Shown here one piece after another: positions 1-11,758 of a stretch of DNA of 64,000 nucleotides. This DNA comes from Anoplolepis gracilipes (taxonomy: Eukaryota > Arthropoda > Insecta > Hymenoptera > Formicidae). The stretch covers positions 6,432,001-6,496,000 of the forward strand of contig NC_132976.1 in assembly GCF_047496725.1 (NCBI RefSeq), read 5' to 3'. The first letter of the stretch is position 1. Each line of letters opens with the position of its first letter. Below the pieces are notes generated by a model. It searched no databases. It had not been told where the DNA came from and saw only the letters and a program-made list of their open reading frames with translations. A program made the position numbers and the translations under genes.

Positions 1-1
1 A

Positions 2-784
2 CTTTCAAAGCAGCCACTCTGGAATCATTTACTCAGCTTTTACAAGGAGCAAAAAGTGCTGGTCGAAGGACCATTGAATAATCTAAAGGAATCTATGATC
101 CAATTTGCTAAGCCAAAAAAACTTGTGAATGCGGCTAACCCAGGTTCACATTTCATGTCTACGTCGATGTATGATGCTCGCGAAGCCTTGATCCCTGGAT
201 CAGTATACGATCGTTCCGGCACACAGGTGAATGGCATGCAGAATCACAATCCATATTATCAGAGAAACGTGCCGCTTGACATTTTTAGTCGCACCCACGA
301 TACTATCAGCTATATCAGTCCAGAACGGGCGCAAGCGGCGATGAACAACATGCCGGTACCGCTGGGTATGTTTATGAACATGGCACATGTGCCACCACGC
401 TTTTATAATCAGCATCAACAAGCGTTGCAGGCGCGTCAGAATCAGAGGAATCGACGTGGCACCGCCGCTGCCTCGATGAGAAACAAATCCGGTCCGCGTA
501 TAGGTAAGCTGAGTAGTCAAACCGAGCAAAACACGCAGCCGTACAGCCAACCGGGTCTGCCGCTAACTCAGGGCACAACGCAGGGAATGTCTCAACCCGG
601 TTTCAGTCTCTCGCAGCCTGGTCTCAGTCAAGCTGAGCTTTCTCAGGACTCGTTTGCGGTTGGTGAATTCCAGTCGCAGATGGACGGTCTCCTGTCGCAA
701 GACTCGACCTATCAGGGCGATCGAAGTGGTTTCTATCAATCGGGCCAATCGCAAGCCGGAGGTCAATTCTCGCAACCCTACTGA
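2..784 (+). CDS. Upf1: Upf1 RNA helicase, C-terminal part (last exon, partial at left edge)
   Basis: UPF1 is the ATP-dependent RNA helicase at the centre of nonsense-mediated mRNA decay. The window opens inside its last coding exon; base 2 starts a codon and the frame stays open for 260 codons to the TGA at 782-784. The first residues, QPLWNHLL then YKEQKVLVEGPLNNL, match the end of the helicase core in animal UPF1, as do FMSTSMYDAREALIPGSVYD and the following linker. The tail is a low-complexity Ser/Gln/Pro region with ten SQ dipeptides and three TQ, including LSQAELSQDSF and LLSQDSTYQG. In known UPF1 such SQ sites are phosphorylated by SMG1 and recruit decay factors. The ATP-binding part and the cysteine/histidine-rich domain lie upstream of the window. 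I see no frameshift or stop. The identification is secure; only the exon's left border is unknown. Confidence 0.97.
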   Translation, partial: LSKQPLWNHLLSFYKEQKVLVEGPLNNLKESMIQFAKPKKLVNAANPGSHFMSTSMYDAREALIPGSVYDRSGTQVNGMQNHNPYYQRNVPLDIFSRTHDTISYISPERAQAAMNNMPVPLGMFMNMAHVPPRFYNQHQQALQARQNQRNRRGTAAASMRNKSGPRIGKLSSQTEQNTQPYSQPGLPLTQGTTQGMSQPGFSLSQPGLSQAELSQDSFAVGEFQSQMDGLLSQDSTYQGDRSGFYQSGQSQAGGQFSQPY

Positions 785-2830
785 GCCGAGACCTACCTAC
801 GGCTGAGCAACGCAATTGCCATGCCATGAAGGCTCGTTCGACCAATTCTTCTTCGACCAACAACCACAAATCACTAACTGCGCAAAACGGTAAAACGGCT
901 CGACGATCGAGTACGATATTATTGCAGCATATGCTCATGTCGTCGACGTGAGAGAAAGGGGAATATGAAAGGAGAACGAAAGTTCCATAAGCTAATTCGC
1001 CGTTGGCGGACTCCACCATGGACGAAAACATGCGCAAGGCTCATGATTATCTACTGACTGTAATACACAAATGCGACAAGGACAAAAAGACATCCACACA
1101 GGCTGGAAAACGACAAACGACAAACTATCAATCACCGTGATCACGCGCTTACCGTAAATGGACCGTTTTATCGCGGGGGATGTTGCGTAATACTAGAATT
1201 AAAAAAAAATATGTATACAAAATATAAAAAGAGAAAGGAAAAAAATGGAGTGTAAAATGGATGATAAATCGCTTCATGACTCAACAGAATTCAACAAGTA
1301 TGCCAATGTAGCACGATCAGACGCATCTATGACGAGAAGATTCGTGAATGACGATCTTTATAGTTGACTATAAACTATAAAAGATCGAAACTCGCAATAG
1401 TAGATTGAAATGCTACATGTTTCTGCCACTTTGTCACAAATGTCAACATCGAGAAACCAAACAGAAAGCGCGCAAGAGAAATAGAAAGAAAAGAAGACCA
1501 GGTATATTTCGAAATTCTTTATATCAATCAGTGCATCTCGAATTGGGAATAAGATAATACCGCTAATACTGTAAACTTGCTGCTCGAATATGTGAGCGCA
1601 TATCACGCTGAAAGTCGATATCGGTTCCTCCGGCGGGATTTTGTCGAAAAGAAAGTCGCCAATTAAATCTTCGTCAGACAGTATGAAGCCAACAGCATTT
1701 CAACGTCATCACATGGAGGTGGGACATCCTTTCTCAGAGGATCGGCGCCTTCGCCGACTGTGAGAAATTCATCGGTGGTTTTGATCATATCGATTAGTTT
1801 TTTTGTTTCTTTATGTTATATCTATTGCTTACTTACCGCGCAGGGGTCAACAGAGCGCATCGTTTAAAAAGATTGCTTTCTTTCAGTAGATCCTTAGTGA
1901 CGTGGTGAGATTAATTTTTAGCGATTAATATAATCGGGTATAGATACAGCTTGTCAAAATATATTATCGTTCTTTCTTTTATATATACATATATATATCG
2001 CATCGTATATATCGTTCTTTAATCTTTTCGCAACGTAATGAGTGAAAATGTTACAGAGCAGCAAAATGTTACTCTATTCTAAGAGTAGTCTATTCTTTTC
2101 CATGTATAGAGTTAAAATGTATAACTTTGTTGCATACATTATTACGATGATTTGTATATGTCGTACAAATTAATGACGGATCAGAAATTGTGGAATTTCT
2201 CTTTAATGATTTGACGCATTAACTGCAACGCATCTCTACACAAGGAAAGTTTTTGGTGAGCCATTATATGTGTGTAATGATTTTTCTCGTAGCGAAAGGG
2301 TTAACGTGCGAAACGATAATTATGTAAGCTTAGGATTGAAAATTTTTTATTTGTGTATTTTGAGGTGAATATGGTAGTACAAGCCATACTGCAAAAATCA
2401 CAAATGTAACTATATCATTGCGTGTTTCGGACATTGCCATTATCCGCAGTGGCATACAAGCAACTCATTAACATTCGAAATGTTTTACTTGCTGTACCGA
2501 CTAGAATGTCGTATAGATTTTTTTTTGTATTCGGAGATCGATTTTCTGTTCTTTCCGAATCCCTGCTTTTAATTCTATACTCTGTCTGCATTGGCTTCTG
2601 GCGGTAATGAATTTTCATTATGTTATTGCAATAGATTAAGTAATAATTAATGTAACTTGCATTATGTAATACTAAATTCTTTTATTTCTTCTGTCCGACC
2701 AACAGCGCACCGCTAATATAAGCAGATTATAATATTAAAATTTATTGTAAAAAAAAATCTCTTATGAAAAAATAAATTTTATTTGAAAATGTCAAATTGT
2801 TGATTCATATAAGACAAAATAAATAAATAT
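785..2830 (+). other. Upf1: Upf1 3' UTR (probable extent)
   Basis: No coding gene is visible between the Upf1 stop and about 3190. The first 300 bases after the stop are clearly less AT-rich than the rest. AATAAA polyadenylation hexamers occur at 2771-2776 and 2818-2823, just before a (TA)/(CA) microsatellite, so the UTR probably ends around 2800-2850. The exact end is inferred. Confidence 0.55.
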
Positions 2831-2836
2831 ATGTTG

Positions 2837-2892
2837 TGTATATATATATATACACACACACACACACGCACGCACACACACGCACACACACA
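2837..2892. repeat. (TA)n/(CA)n compound microsatellite
   Basis: A run of alternating TA steps passes into CA steps interrupted by CGCA units, directly after the candidate Upf1 polyadenylation signals. Confidence 0.9.
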
Positions 2893-3202
2893 TTAGCTTT
2901 TATTAATTTTTAATAAAAATTCTTGAATAAAAAGAAATGAATATACTTTTTATAGAAATGATATTTGTATTATATGTACATTTCGAAATATCTTTTATAT
3001 TAAAATAAAATATATGTTTATTTGTGTAATATATTAGTTAATACAAAACATCGTTTCTGTCAATAATGATTTTTTTAATCTTTCAAAAAAAAAGAAAAAT
3101 TGGAAAATTATGCGCATTTGTAATGCCAGAGAGAGAGAAAGTAGAGTACACATAATTTATATATTATATATATTCTATAAAATCCATGCGAATCATTGAT
3201 TC

Positions 3203-3365
3203 AATTAATGAGCGGTTATTTGTGATTAGTATAGCTTTGTAAAGTAAAATTTAAATAAGGCTCGATTGCAGATTGCCTTTATCTTTTTTCTAAATAAATA
3301 AAAACTGTTGATGCAATCGGGCCTAAATATAAGAGAATGTACTAATCACAAACAGTTGTTCTGAA
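3203..3365. repeat. Imperfect inverted repeat, MITE-like
   Basis: The left arm contains TTGTGATTAGTA and, further in, AGGCTCGATTGCA. The right arm carries their reverse complements in mirrored order, TGCAATCGGGCCT then TACTAATCACAAA. The arms are about 60 bases and imperfect, separated by an AT-rich loop. This is the layout of an old miniature inverted-repeat element. I see no clear target-site duplication. Confidence 0.5.
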
Positions 3366-3371
3366 CACTCA

Positions 3372-3720
3372 ATGAGCGATTGGCTACTGGATGCACCCTA
3401 TGATTGGTCGATTTATTTATGGTTTCATCAAGCAATTTTAGATCCTTTTGTTCTGATTAGGCAAATTCTAATCTTTAATCTTCAATTTCCAATATGTAGT
3501 CTGATAGAGGGTGTATATCAATTGGACACAATATTTATTGGCCAATTTAAAATAAGGCTTTTTGATTGGTCAATCGTACCGGTTATCCTAGGCATCGGTC
3601 GATATGAGTGGTTGTATCTAAATAAGCTCTTCCCGTCTGATACGGGTTTTAAGCCGTGTAAGAGATTAACCAATCACAGTCGAATGTGAGAAGAATAATC
3701 GAATGTGATTGGTTAATTTT
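3372..3720. promoter_or_regulatory. Cluster of ATTGG/CCAAT motifs upstream of Gld2
   Basis: GATTGG or its complement CCAATC occurs at least five times here (near 3378, 3402, 3564, 3670 and 3707). The last two lie in an 18-base inverted repeat with one mismatch (3665-3682 against 3700-3717). The open frame across 3372-3689 matches no protein I know and looks like chance. The cluster may be a promoter element for the gene starting near 4100 or part of a repeat; the sequence does not decide. Confidence 0.35.
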
Positions 3721-4167
3721 GTCTGACTTAGGTCTATACTCTATACGACACGTTATACGCTATACATTTGCGATTTGATTGTGCATTGTGCATGAATTCA
3801 CACTGCCGCGTCTGCCGCCTCACGGTCAATCTGTCAAACACGTGAAATGAGAATCGTCCATTACGCGTCAGATTTGAAAATTTAAACGTTTTTGATTTTT
3901 TGTGTATGTGGCGATTTGCGTTAATAGCGACGAGCGTGCGGCATCAATTGAACGAAAGGTATTCGTCATCGGTATATCACGCGCACGATATCGTAAAATT
4001 GCTGCTGGTTGAGAAATCACGGTGGAAGTCGCGCTAACGCTACACCGTACTTTCGATCGCACCCATTATATGCACATTGATCGAAAACGCAAAGCCCGGG
4101 AATGAAAGATAGTTTTCTTATAAATTTTGCGTTCATCTAAAATCTAAGGACAAATTTCATCTGCAAC

Positions 4168-4184
4168 ATGGCGACTGAGAACAG
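4168..4184 (+). other. Gld2: Gld2 5' UTR exon 1, 3' part, with short upstream ORF start
   Basis: ATGGCGACTGAGAACAG is followed directly by a good donor, GTTAGT. A strong acceptor (a T-rich tract ending TTTCAG) sits at 4667, and joining the two gives an eight-codon frame, MATENRRL, that stops at once. I read this as a 5' UTR exon with an upstream ORF; the exon's 5' end, probably 4050-4150, is not visible. The assignment to Gld2 rests on position and strand. Confidence 0.45.
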
Positions 4185-4307
4185 GTTAGTCGGTGTTTCT
4201 TCTTATTTGTCGTTAACGCACAATACCGAGTTTATTTTTGTTTACTTAATTTCAAGTCTCGCATCCTTGCATACGTATCGAAGAAGAAAATATTTGATAT
4301 CTTCTAT

Positions 4308-4338
4308 GTGTGGTGTGTGCGTGCGTGCGTGCGTGCGT
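4308..4338. repeat. (GTGC)n microsatellite
   Basis: A short GTGT tract followed by six GTGC units, inside the presumed first intron of Gld2. Confidence 0.9.
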
Positions 4339-4667
4339 ATGTAGCAAATTGTTTACTTGAGCAAGTATAATTTCTGATAGATAGTTATGTGTTTGACTGG
4401 ACGAATATATTCAAATAATTTTGCAACCACTTTAAGGTTTTTTTATTTCATTTGTAATATTCTACTTTAAAAATAAAATAATACAAAATAATATGTACAA
4501 TATGTATTAAAATTATATTAATCTGCTTTTCAAAGATGCATATCTTATATAAGATAATTTTAATTTATGCTGAATTGTATTAAATAATTTACGTATTAAT
4601 ATTTGATTTACATGATAACATAATGTTACAAAATTGCTTACAAAACCATTTTTCTTATTTATTTCAG

Positions 4668-5439
4668 GAGGTTATAATAAAACAAACACTTATATTTAAT
4701 TAAAGACTCTGAAAGAGTAAAAACAATCACAATCTCAAATAAATCTCAAAACAAATTGAAAACATCTGAAAACTAAGCTTCAAAACTATTCAAAAGTACT
4801 TATAGGCAAAATTATATTATTGCATTAAATTAATTATTACTGGATTGTGATATAGAAATTTTTGTAGTAGTTAATCAAAAACATATGGACTTTATTTGCC
4901 TTAAACTTTCCTTTATCAAAGCGTTGTGAGAGAGAAAATATTTCTCGTTAAATATAATTATTAATTTACATTACAATTTATTTCTATAGCTCTGTATTCT
5001 ACATATGCATCTATATACATACATATACCTATAAACTTTATGACAAAAGATAGACACAATAAATGTAGCGAATTCTTTGAATTCTTAATTTCATTATTAT
5101 TTTTCTTGCATTATCATAAAATTGTTATGTACTTGTTACATTCTAGATTAATATAGTAGATCTCACAAGATATAAAACATAAGTTTTGCAAAAATATATA
5201 AAAATATAAAAAAAAGATATAAAAGCAAGAAAATAAAAAGAAAGACAAAGTAAGATTTTCTAAATGTATATGTGCAATATTCAATAATATTCAATAATAT
5301 TCAATAATATTGTGTGCCTTATATATACTATTGATTGTTATAAATATTTATGAGGACCATTAAGTATAATAAACTGCTATATTAGCAATTAAACAAAGAA
5401 ATTGCACATATCTTGTAACTCCTAATATTTATATTGACT
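4668..5439 (+). other. Gld2: Gld2 5' UTR exon 2 (presumed)
   Basis: It begins after the acceptor at 4666-4667 and runs into the exon with the Gld2 start codon. It is very AT-rich, has stops in all frames and includes three copies of a 10-base unit, ATTCAATAAT, near 5279-5308. An additional small intron inside it cannot be excluded. Confidence 0.4.
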
Positions 5440-8400
5440 ATGTACCATACTGTGTTTCCACCACAAATGATGGTACAAATGATGAGTGGACAGCAAATAG
5501 GTGGACAATGTCCATCGGCACAAACTCACACATTGCATATTAATAACATAAATGGATTGCATCAAACTGACTTCACATATGGTCTAGATATTACCAGACA
5601 TAACAGATCTCATACCATACAGGTATATGTTAAAATTTATTATATTTAATTTAAAATATAAAAGTGTTAGAGAGAACATTTTTTTCTTGTTTATTAAACT
5701 TATATTTTTGCAAGTGTTTTTAATAGAATGCTAATTGATATAAATGCAGAATAAGAATTTGCAACTTGAATCAAAAAGTTAATTGTTTATAATATTTGAG
5801 ACAGATGCAAGTTAATATATTCAGACTGTTTTACAATTCATTAAGTGTTGTAATTTAAATATATAGTGTAGATATTTATTCTTATATTTAACAATACTTC
5901 GATTAATATGACAAAGTTCTTTTTTATTTGCATTTATAAATATATTTCCTTATGCAAATATATTATCTTTGTTTCTATTTTATGTTGAAATATACATATT
6001 TTTACAGACAGGATCCCACCCATTAGAGTTCTTACACCAAATGGGAGTTGATGTACGACAGAATATAGAATATATACAATCAAATAATAATTCATCTCCT
6101 GTAAATTGGGAGAGACAAATGTGTACATCCAACAATACTTCAATTATTCCAGCATCAAATTATAACTTCAAGCCTACAAATACTAATTCAATGAAAAAAC
6201 CAAGTTGGAATAACAGAAATGGCAGACGAAATACATATAGAAATTCTTACTCCAAGTATGAGACATATAATAGTGACAGTGGATTTAGTTCTCGTTCACC
6301 AACACCAAACAAATACCATATTGACAATAGTCTAACAGAGAGTTCAGATGAAAGAGATTCCACAAGTTCATTAAGAGGACAAGGGATAAGGTAAATATTA
6401 CATTTTCAAAATTATTTGTTACTGTCAATTTCTTAGCATACTACTACTCTTCTTTTATCAAAAGTTTACACCAGACACTCTGTATATGTACTTAATAAAA
6501 TTTTTTCTGCATAGGAAACATCAAAGGATACATTCAGATAATAGAGCAATCAATAAACCAACATCAAATGGATTAATTTCAAGTGCATCTGCACATCAGT
6601 TTTATCAAAATCAACGACCTGTCAATTATTATAATACTGTTTCCACTCCCAGATCTCATGCTCAAAATTATCAAAATAGGAGAAAGTATGTATCAGGTAA
6701 GCATTCTCTAATATATATAAGAATGTCTACAATGTGTCCTTAATTAGTTTCTTTCGGATCTTTTAATAATTATTTACCATTTTCCCTTGTTTTTCCATTA
6801 TTCACACATTACTTATTACTATGAGAGAACAAGAAAGTATTGTGGTAGAATAAGAAAGTAAGTAAAATAGATGTATGTTCATGATCTATGAACATAGCGT
6901 AACAAATGTGAATAGTGAAAAAGCAGCAAAGGGAAGGAATATAAGCTTAATTAATACAACAGAAACTCAACTGTACAAATATTTAATATATATTGATGTC
7001 GAATTAAAAAAATATGTGCAGTATTTGATTTATTTCATATTAAATAGAATTCATTTTTAGGCAGGAGTGAAAGTGCACCTTCTCAAAGAAACTTTCTAAG
7101 AAATCGTAAATTTTCAGAAGTTTTAGTGCCAAATTATGGTGTGGTTTCCAAATATTTTTTCACAGCTCCTGATAAATTTCTTGCTAAATCTCATTTGGCG
7201 GAAGTAACTTCTGCACCAAAAAATATTATGACTGGATCAAAATGGGATAGTCTGTCACAACAAATCTGGTTGAAATTTATATCAAATCAACAAACTGAAG
7301 CTACTTACAGAAATAAAATGAAACTATGGAAGAATCTTTATGTTTATATTAAGGTAAAAAATACAAAATTAAGATAGGCAGCAAATAAAATTTTTAAAAA
7401 TAGAATTCAAAAGAGTAATTAATTTACTAATTAATTTACTCATATGTTTTAAATGTTGATGCTTATAGGATCAATATCCAAAATATGGTTTATTTTTGGT
7501 TGGTTCAACAATGAATGGGTTTGGTTCGGATAATAGCGATGTCGATATGTGTCTTTTAGTGCGACACACAGAAATGGATCAAAAATATGAAGCTATAGAG
7601 CATTTAGAACAAATATTAAAATATCTAAAAAAATGTAGTATGTAAAAGAGAGAAAGATTCATAAATATCATATAAAAATATTTTTAAGAATATTATTTTA
7701 ATATGTTTTACACATATTTTAATAACAAATTATTTTATTCTCTTTCATATTTAGATTTCATTGAACAGCTCGAACTCATACATGCAAAAGTACCTATTAT
7801 AAAATTCCGTGATACAGTACAAAACTTAAAAGTTGATCTTAATTGTAATAATGCTGTTGGTATTAGGAATACACAATTGCTGTATTATTATTCAAAACGT
7901 AAGTTTAATTAATAATTTGAATAGATATATTATTCAAAAAAATATTTTTAAAATATTTTAATCATTATTTAATCATTATATAAACTTATTTTTACAGTTG
8001 ATTGGAGGGTAAAACCACTAGTACTTGTTATAAAACTTTGGGCTCAATATCATGACATTAATAATGCAAAAAATATGACAATATCTAGTTACTCTTTAGT
8101 TCTCATGGTCATACATTTTTTACAATGTATGTATATTGCAACATTTATTTTTTCTTGGACCAATTTGTTAGAAAAGTCAGAATACAAATGTTATGCTATT
8201 TTATAGGTGGTGTCAACCCTCCAGTTCTGCCATGCTTACATTCGATATTTGTAGGAAAGTTTAGTCCGCATACAGATATTCATACTATCAATATGCATGA
8301 GGATTTAAAAATTCCATCCTCCACTCGTTTACCTGAGAATCATCAATCTCTTGGAGAATTACTTGTTGAATTTTTCAGATACTATGTCAAATTCGAGTAA

Positions 8401-8898
8401 GTATTTCTGACTTACAAATGTATAATGTTCAGAAGATATATTTGGATGATATTATTTTGATAATATTAATATTAAAAAATATACTAATATTAAATAATAT
8501 TTAATTTGTATTATTAAAAATTAGTTTCAGCCGTTATGCAATATCTGTACGTTTAGCAAAAAAAATACCAATAGAGGAATGTCGTATGGTACAATCACTC
8601 AAAAATGATCCTCATCAATGGAAATATCTATGTATTGAAGGTAAATGAATATTTTATTTATATAGCTGACTTAAAGGCAATGTTTTTTTTTTAATGAAAT
8701 TATTACAATATTGTAGAGCCATTTGATCTGACTAACACAGCTAGGTCAGTCTACGATCCGGATGTATTTTTTAGAATTACGCAGCTAATTGATAGAACAT
8801 ATCAAAGACTGCAGAAAAAACAAGATCTAAATTTGATATTTCTCAACCTAATCACTGATCATCCTATCGTAAATTATTTTGAAAGCGGTCTATTTTGA
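5440..8898 (+). CDS. Gld2: Gld2 / TENT2 cytoplasmic poly(A) polymerase, 10 coding exons
   Basis: GLD-2 proteins lengthen poly(A) tails of cytoplasmic mRNAs, especially in germ line and nervous tissue. The coding exons are 5440-5622, 6008-6390, 6515-6696, 7061-7353, 7469-7637, 7755-7898, 7998-8126, 8207-8396, 8525-8640 and 8717-8898. All phases agree, giving 656 residues. Residues 1 to about 290 are polar, Asn/Ser-rich and probably disordered. The nucleotidyltransferase motif is GS at 359-360 with metal-binding Asp 371 and Asp 373 (SDVDMCLL); the third Asp is 431 (NLKVDLN). The PAP-associated segment LGELLVEFFRYYV to FSRYAISV lies at about 543-566. There is no RNA-recognition motif, as usual for this family, which binds RNA through partner proteins. 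All expected catalytic residues are present. The initiator Met is inferred from the first in-frame ATG after the UTR. Insects can have two Gld2 paralogues (Gld2 and wispy), so the exact paralogue name is less certain than the family. Confidence 0.93.
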
Positions 8899-11640
8899 TG
8901 AACGAGCTGTTCTGATTGAACCAAAGGCATTTTGTTAAATGCTGATTAAGCTTAATGATCTGATGATCTAAAACAATATAAAAGAAAGCTACAACGAAAT
9001 GAAATAAGACTGCCAAGATCGTCTTATGTGCTTAGTACCTTGTAATATTAAGTCTTATTTTTTTGAACAACTTATATTAGCAAGGTATGAAAAATAGAAC
9101 ATGATAAAACATGTTCATTAAACTACTTGTCTACAAGTAAGTCTGTCCTCTATTAAATTTTATATTTTTTATTTTTGGAGGATTTTAAAATCATTAATTA
9201 TAACATCTTGAAAGGAGACAGTATTACTGTCTGCATTTATTAACATGCAAAAAATATTTCATTTTGATATAAAATATCGCAAATGCACGGGTATTGTTCC
9301 TACATAAACAAAAATTGCAATACGTGCAATAATAAAGTCTGACTTCTATTTAAAGCTACAATTAACCAGGCTTGCTTGGATCTCTCTAAGTCTTTAACGA
9401 GATAATCGCGAAATAAATCAATTATCTTCTACTGATTATTGATATATACATATATTTAATATGTGATAATGTCATAGTAATTACTATCATGTCAAAATTA
9501 TTCAATATCGTCTTCCTAATGTGTATTACTCATTACCCTCTATATAAGTCTTTCACATAATATCAACAAATCTAAAATATATGGTGCCTTGTAAGCTATT
9601 TTGATTATTGTTAATATAATCATATATGTATTATGTGATATAACAAGAATGATTTGGTATAAAAGTGAAGAATTGAAGAAATTGAAAACTAACAAAGGGT
9701 AATGAAATTTTTTTCTATAACATTGAAAAATGATTGTCAGATACTGCACAAACATTCTCAATTAAAAAATATTTCCAACTTAGCTAGATTACTAGTTGTA
9801 TAATATCTGACATTAAAATAACACCTTACATATAAAGAAAAAAAGTAATTCTTATTTTTTCGTATAGTTGCTATTTCTTACAAAAAAAAATATTTCACAT
9901 GAGCATAGATTCATGAAACAAAAAGAAAATAAATATAAATCTTTAATATTATCTTTTGTAAAAATATTAAAAAATAAAAAAAAATAAAAACGTTTATTAA
10001 AAGTAAAAAAATGTTACACATTTGAAACAAATTAATTATTTATGTTTGCAATATTTTGTTCAGATATATAGTGAATAAAAGACTGATAAGTGAAGTTAGC
10101 AAGACTGTGTTTCTTTTAAAAGGATTTAAAAACTTTCTAAGTTTCAATAGTTTTGTCTTAAAATTAATACAAATATAAGTCGTCATTAGTCATTATTAGT
10201 GGGATAATTTATATAATTGATCCTTAAAACAAGATATAAATCACAGTAATATAAATATGTACAAATTATAGGAAAAAAGATTTCTAATATTCTTGAAAAT
10301 CAAAAAATTAAAAGGAAATTTTTTGATATCAATAAGTCTAATCTTTACTCCTTAGCAAAATATCTTCATTTTTTGAAAATTTTCATTATTATTCACTTTT
10401 TTCAAATAATCAATAAGTAATCTGCAATTGTTATAAGATTAAGATATTTTAACAGAAAACTTTACTAAAGGGCACATTTGTGTGTACAAAAATTGTCTAA
10501 GGATAAAGTTATCTCTCTTAATCGTCAATTTCAGAAATTAATATTTAATTGCTGAAAGATAACAATTTCCCACTAATACAGCTAACTTTTGTGTAATCGT
10601 TCTTTTCAGAAGAAACACTTGAGCTTGATACTTTTCTTTATTTGTCAAAAGGATACTATTCCTATTATTTAACTAGTGTCTCCTACTAACATTTTTTGTC
10701 TTCAAAATAAATATATACATATATGGTGTAATAATATTCTCAAATAATACATGAAAAAGAAGGCTGTGCCTGCAGTATAACAAACTACTGTAATTGTATT
10801 ATAACTTTAGGTTTCATATGAATAAAATACAAGTAAGATCTGTCAATTACAGAATAAATGTGAAATGTTAAGTAACATATATATTTTATTTACGCGCATG
10901 TGGCTTATGATATTCTTTTGATATTGAAAACTAATTCTATTTTGATGTGATATTTGATTAGACCTATATTTTGTAATGCACTCTATGTACTTATGCACAA
11001 TACTATTCTAAGTGTCAATTTTTTGAATGTATTCTAAAAAAATTTAAATTAAAAACTATAGCTTATAAATCGAGCAAGTTAGGTTGCAGCCATTATATTC
11101 TTTAAATGTGCAATATAATACATTTCCGTCAAAATTAACATAAACGTTTGATTTATAGAATAAAACCAATTTCCTGTAAAACAGTTTTCTTGTTAAATAA
11201 ATAAAATGTTTATACAATATGTTGTTTTATTTTTTTACAATTTTATTTTTTTGAATATTTACAGATGTATGTGCGCGCGCGCGCGTGCGTGTATGTTTAT
11301 ATATAAAATTGTATTTCTCTAGAAAATTCGAATAATATCAATTTTTTTTATATATTGCATTTACATAAAAAATGATATTTTATATAAATTCATGATGTGT
11401 ATAGTTTTAGAGGTATGTTTGAGTACGTTCGGAAAAATATTTGTTCTATCTTTGTTACTTGCTGAAAATTGAACAAAGAATAACGTTTTTAAATTTATTA
11501 ATTTTTTTTATTTATTAATTTATAATTATAAATTACGTTTCCCCGAATGCACTCTCGATATACCACACAATCAAATCTATTTTCTAATTTAAAAAATACT
11601 TTCATTTCTTTGAATTCTAGAGAAAATTTTCTCCTCGATT
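8899..11640 (+). other. Gld2 3' UTR and intergenic DNA
   Basis: AT-rich sequence with no convincing gene on either strand. AATAAA hexamers occur in overlapping form at 11196-11205, followed by a GT/T-rich stretch, which would make a long 3' UTR; earlier hexamers also exist. A GC-alternating microsatellite lies at 11271-11293. Confidence 0.5.
11271..11293. repeat. (GC)n/(GT)n microsatellite
   Basis: GTGCGCGCGC continues into GCGCGTGCGTGT: a purine/pyrimidine alternating run in an AT-rich surrounding. Confidence 0.85.
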
Positions 11641-11735
11641 CTAGGGAAAAGTTACACTATCAAAATCAACTTTAATGTTGGCCATACTGAATATACTAGA
11701 TATGGTCGATTTCCGTTTCATGCGGTTCATTCTGA

Positions 11736-11744
11736 CTTCTTTCC
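11736..11744 (+). promoter_or_regulatory. RpL13A: Pyrimidine tract (5' TOP-like) just before RpL13A
   Basis: CTTCTTTCC lies 14 bases upstream of the RpL13A ATG. Ribosomal protein mRNAs typically start at a C within such a tract, which gives growth-dependent translation. The very short distance to the ATG fits a compact ribosomal-protein 5' UTR. The start of transcription itself is inferred. Confidence 0.5.
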
Positions 11745-11758
11745 GGTAGGGTGACGAA

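Noticed and set aside
200..1037. Several antisense open frames over Upf1
   Set aside because: They are shadows of the GC-rich Upf1 coding exon and its UTR.
3372..3689. 105-residue open frame on the + strand
   Set aside because: No recognisable family, lies between repeats, and its sequence is shaped by recurrent ATTGG words.
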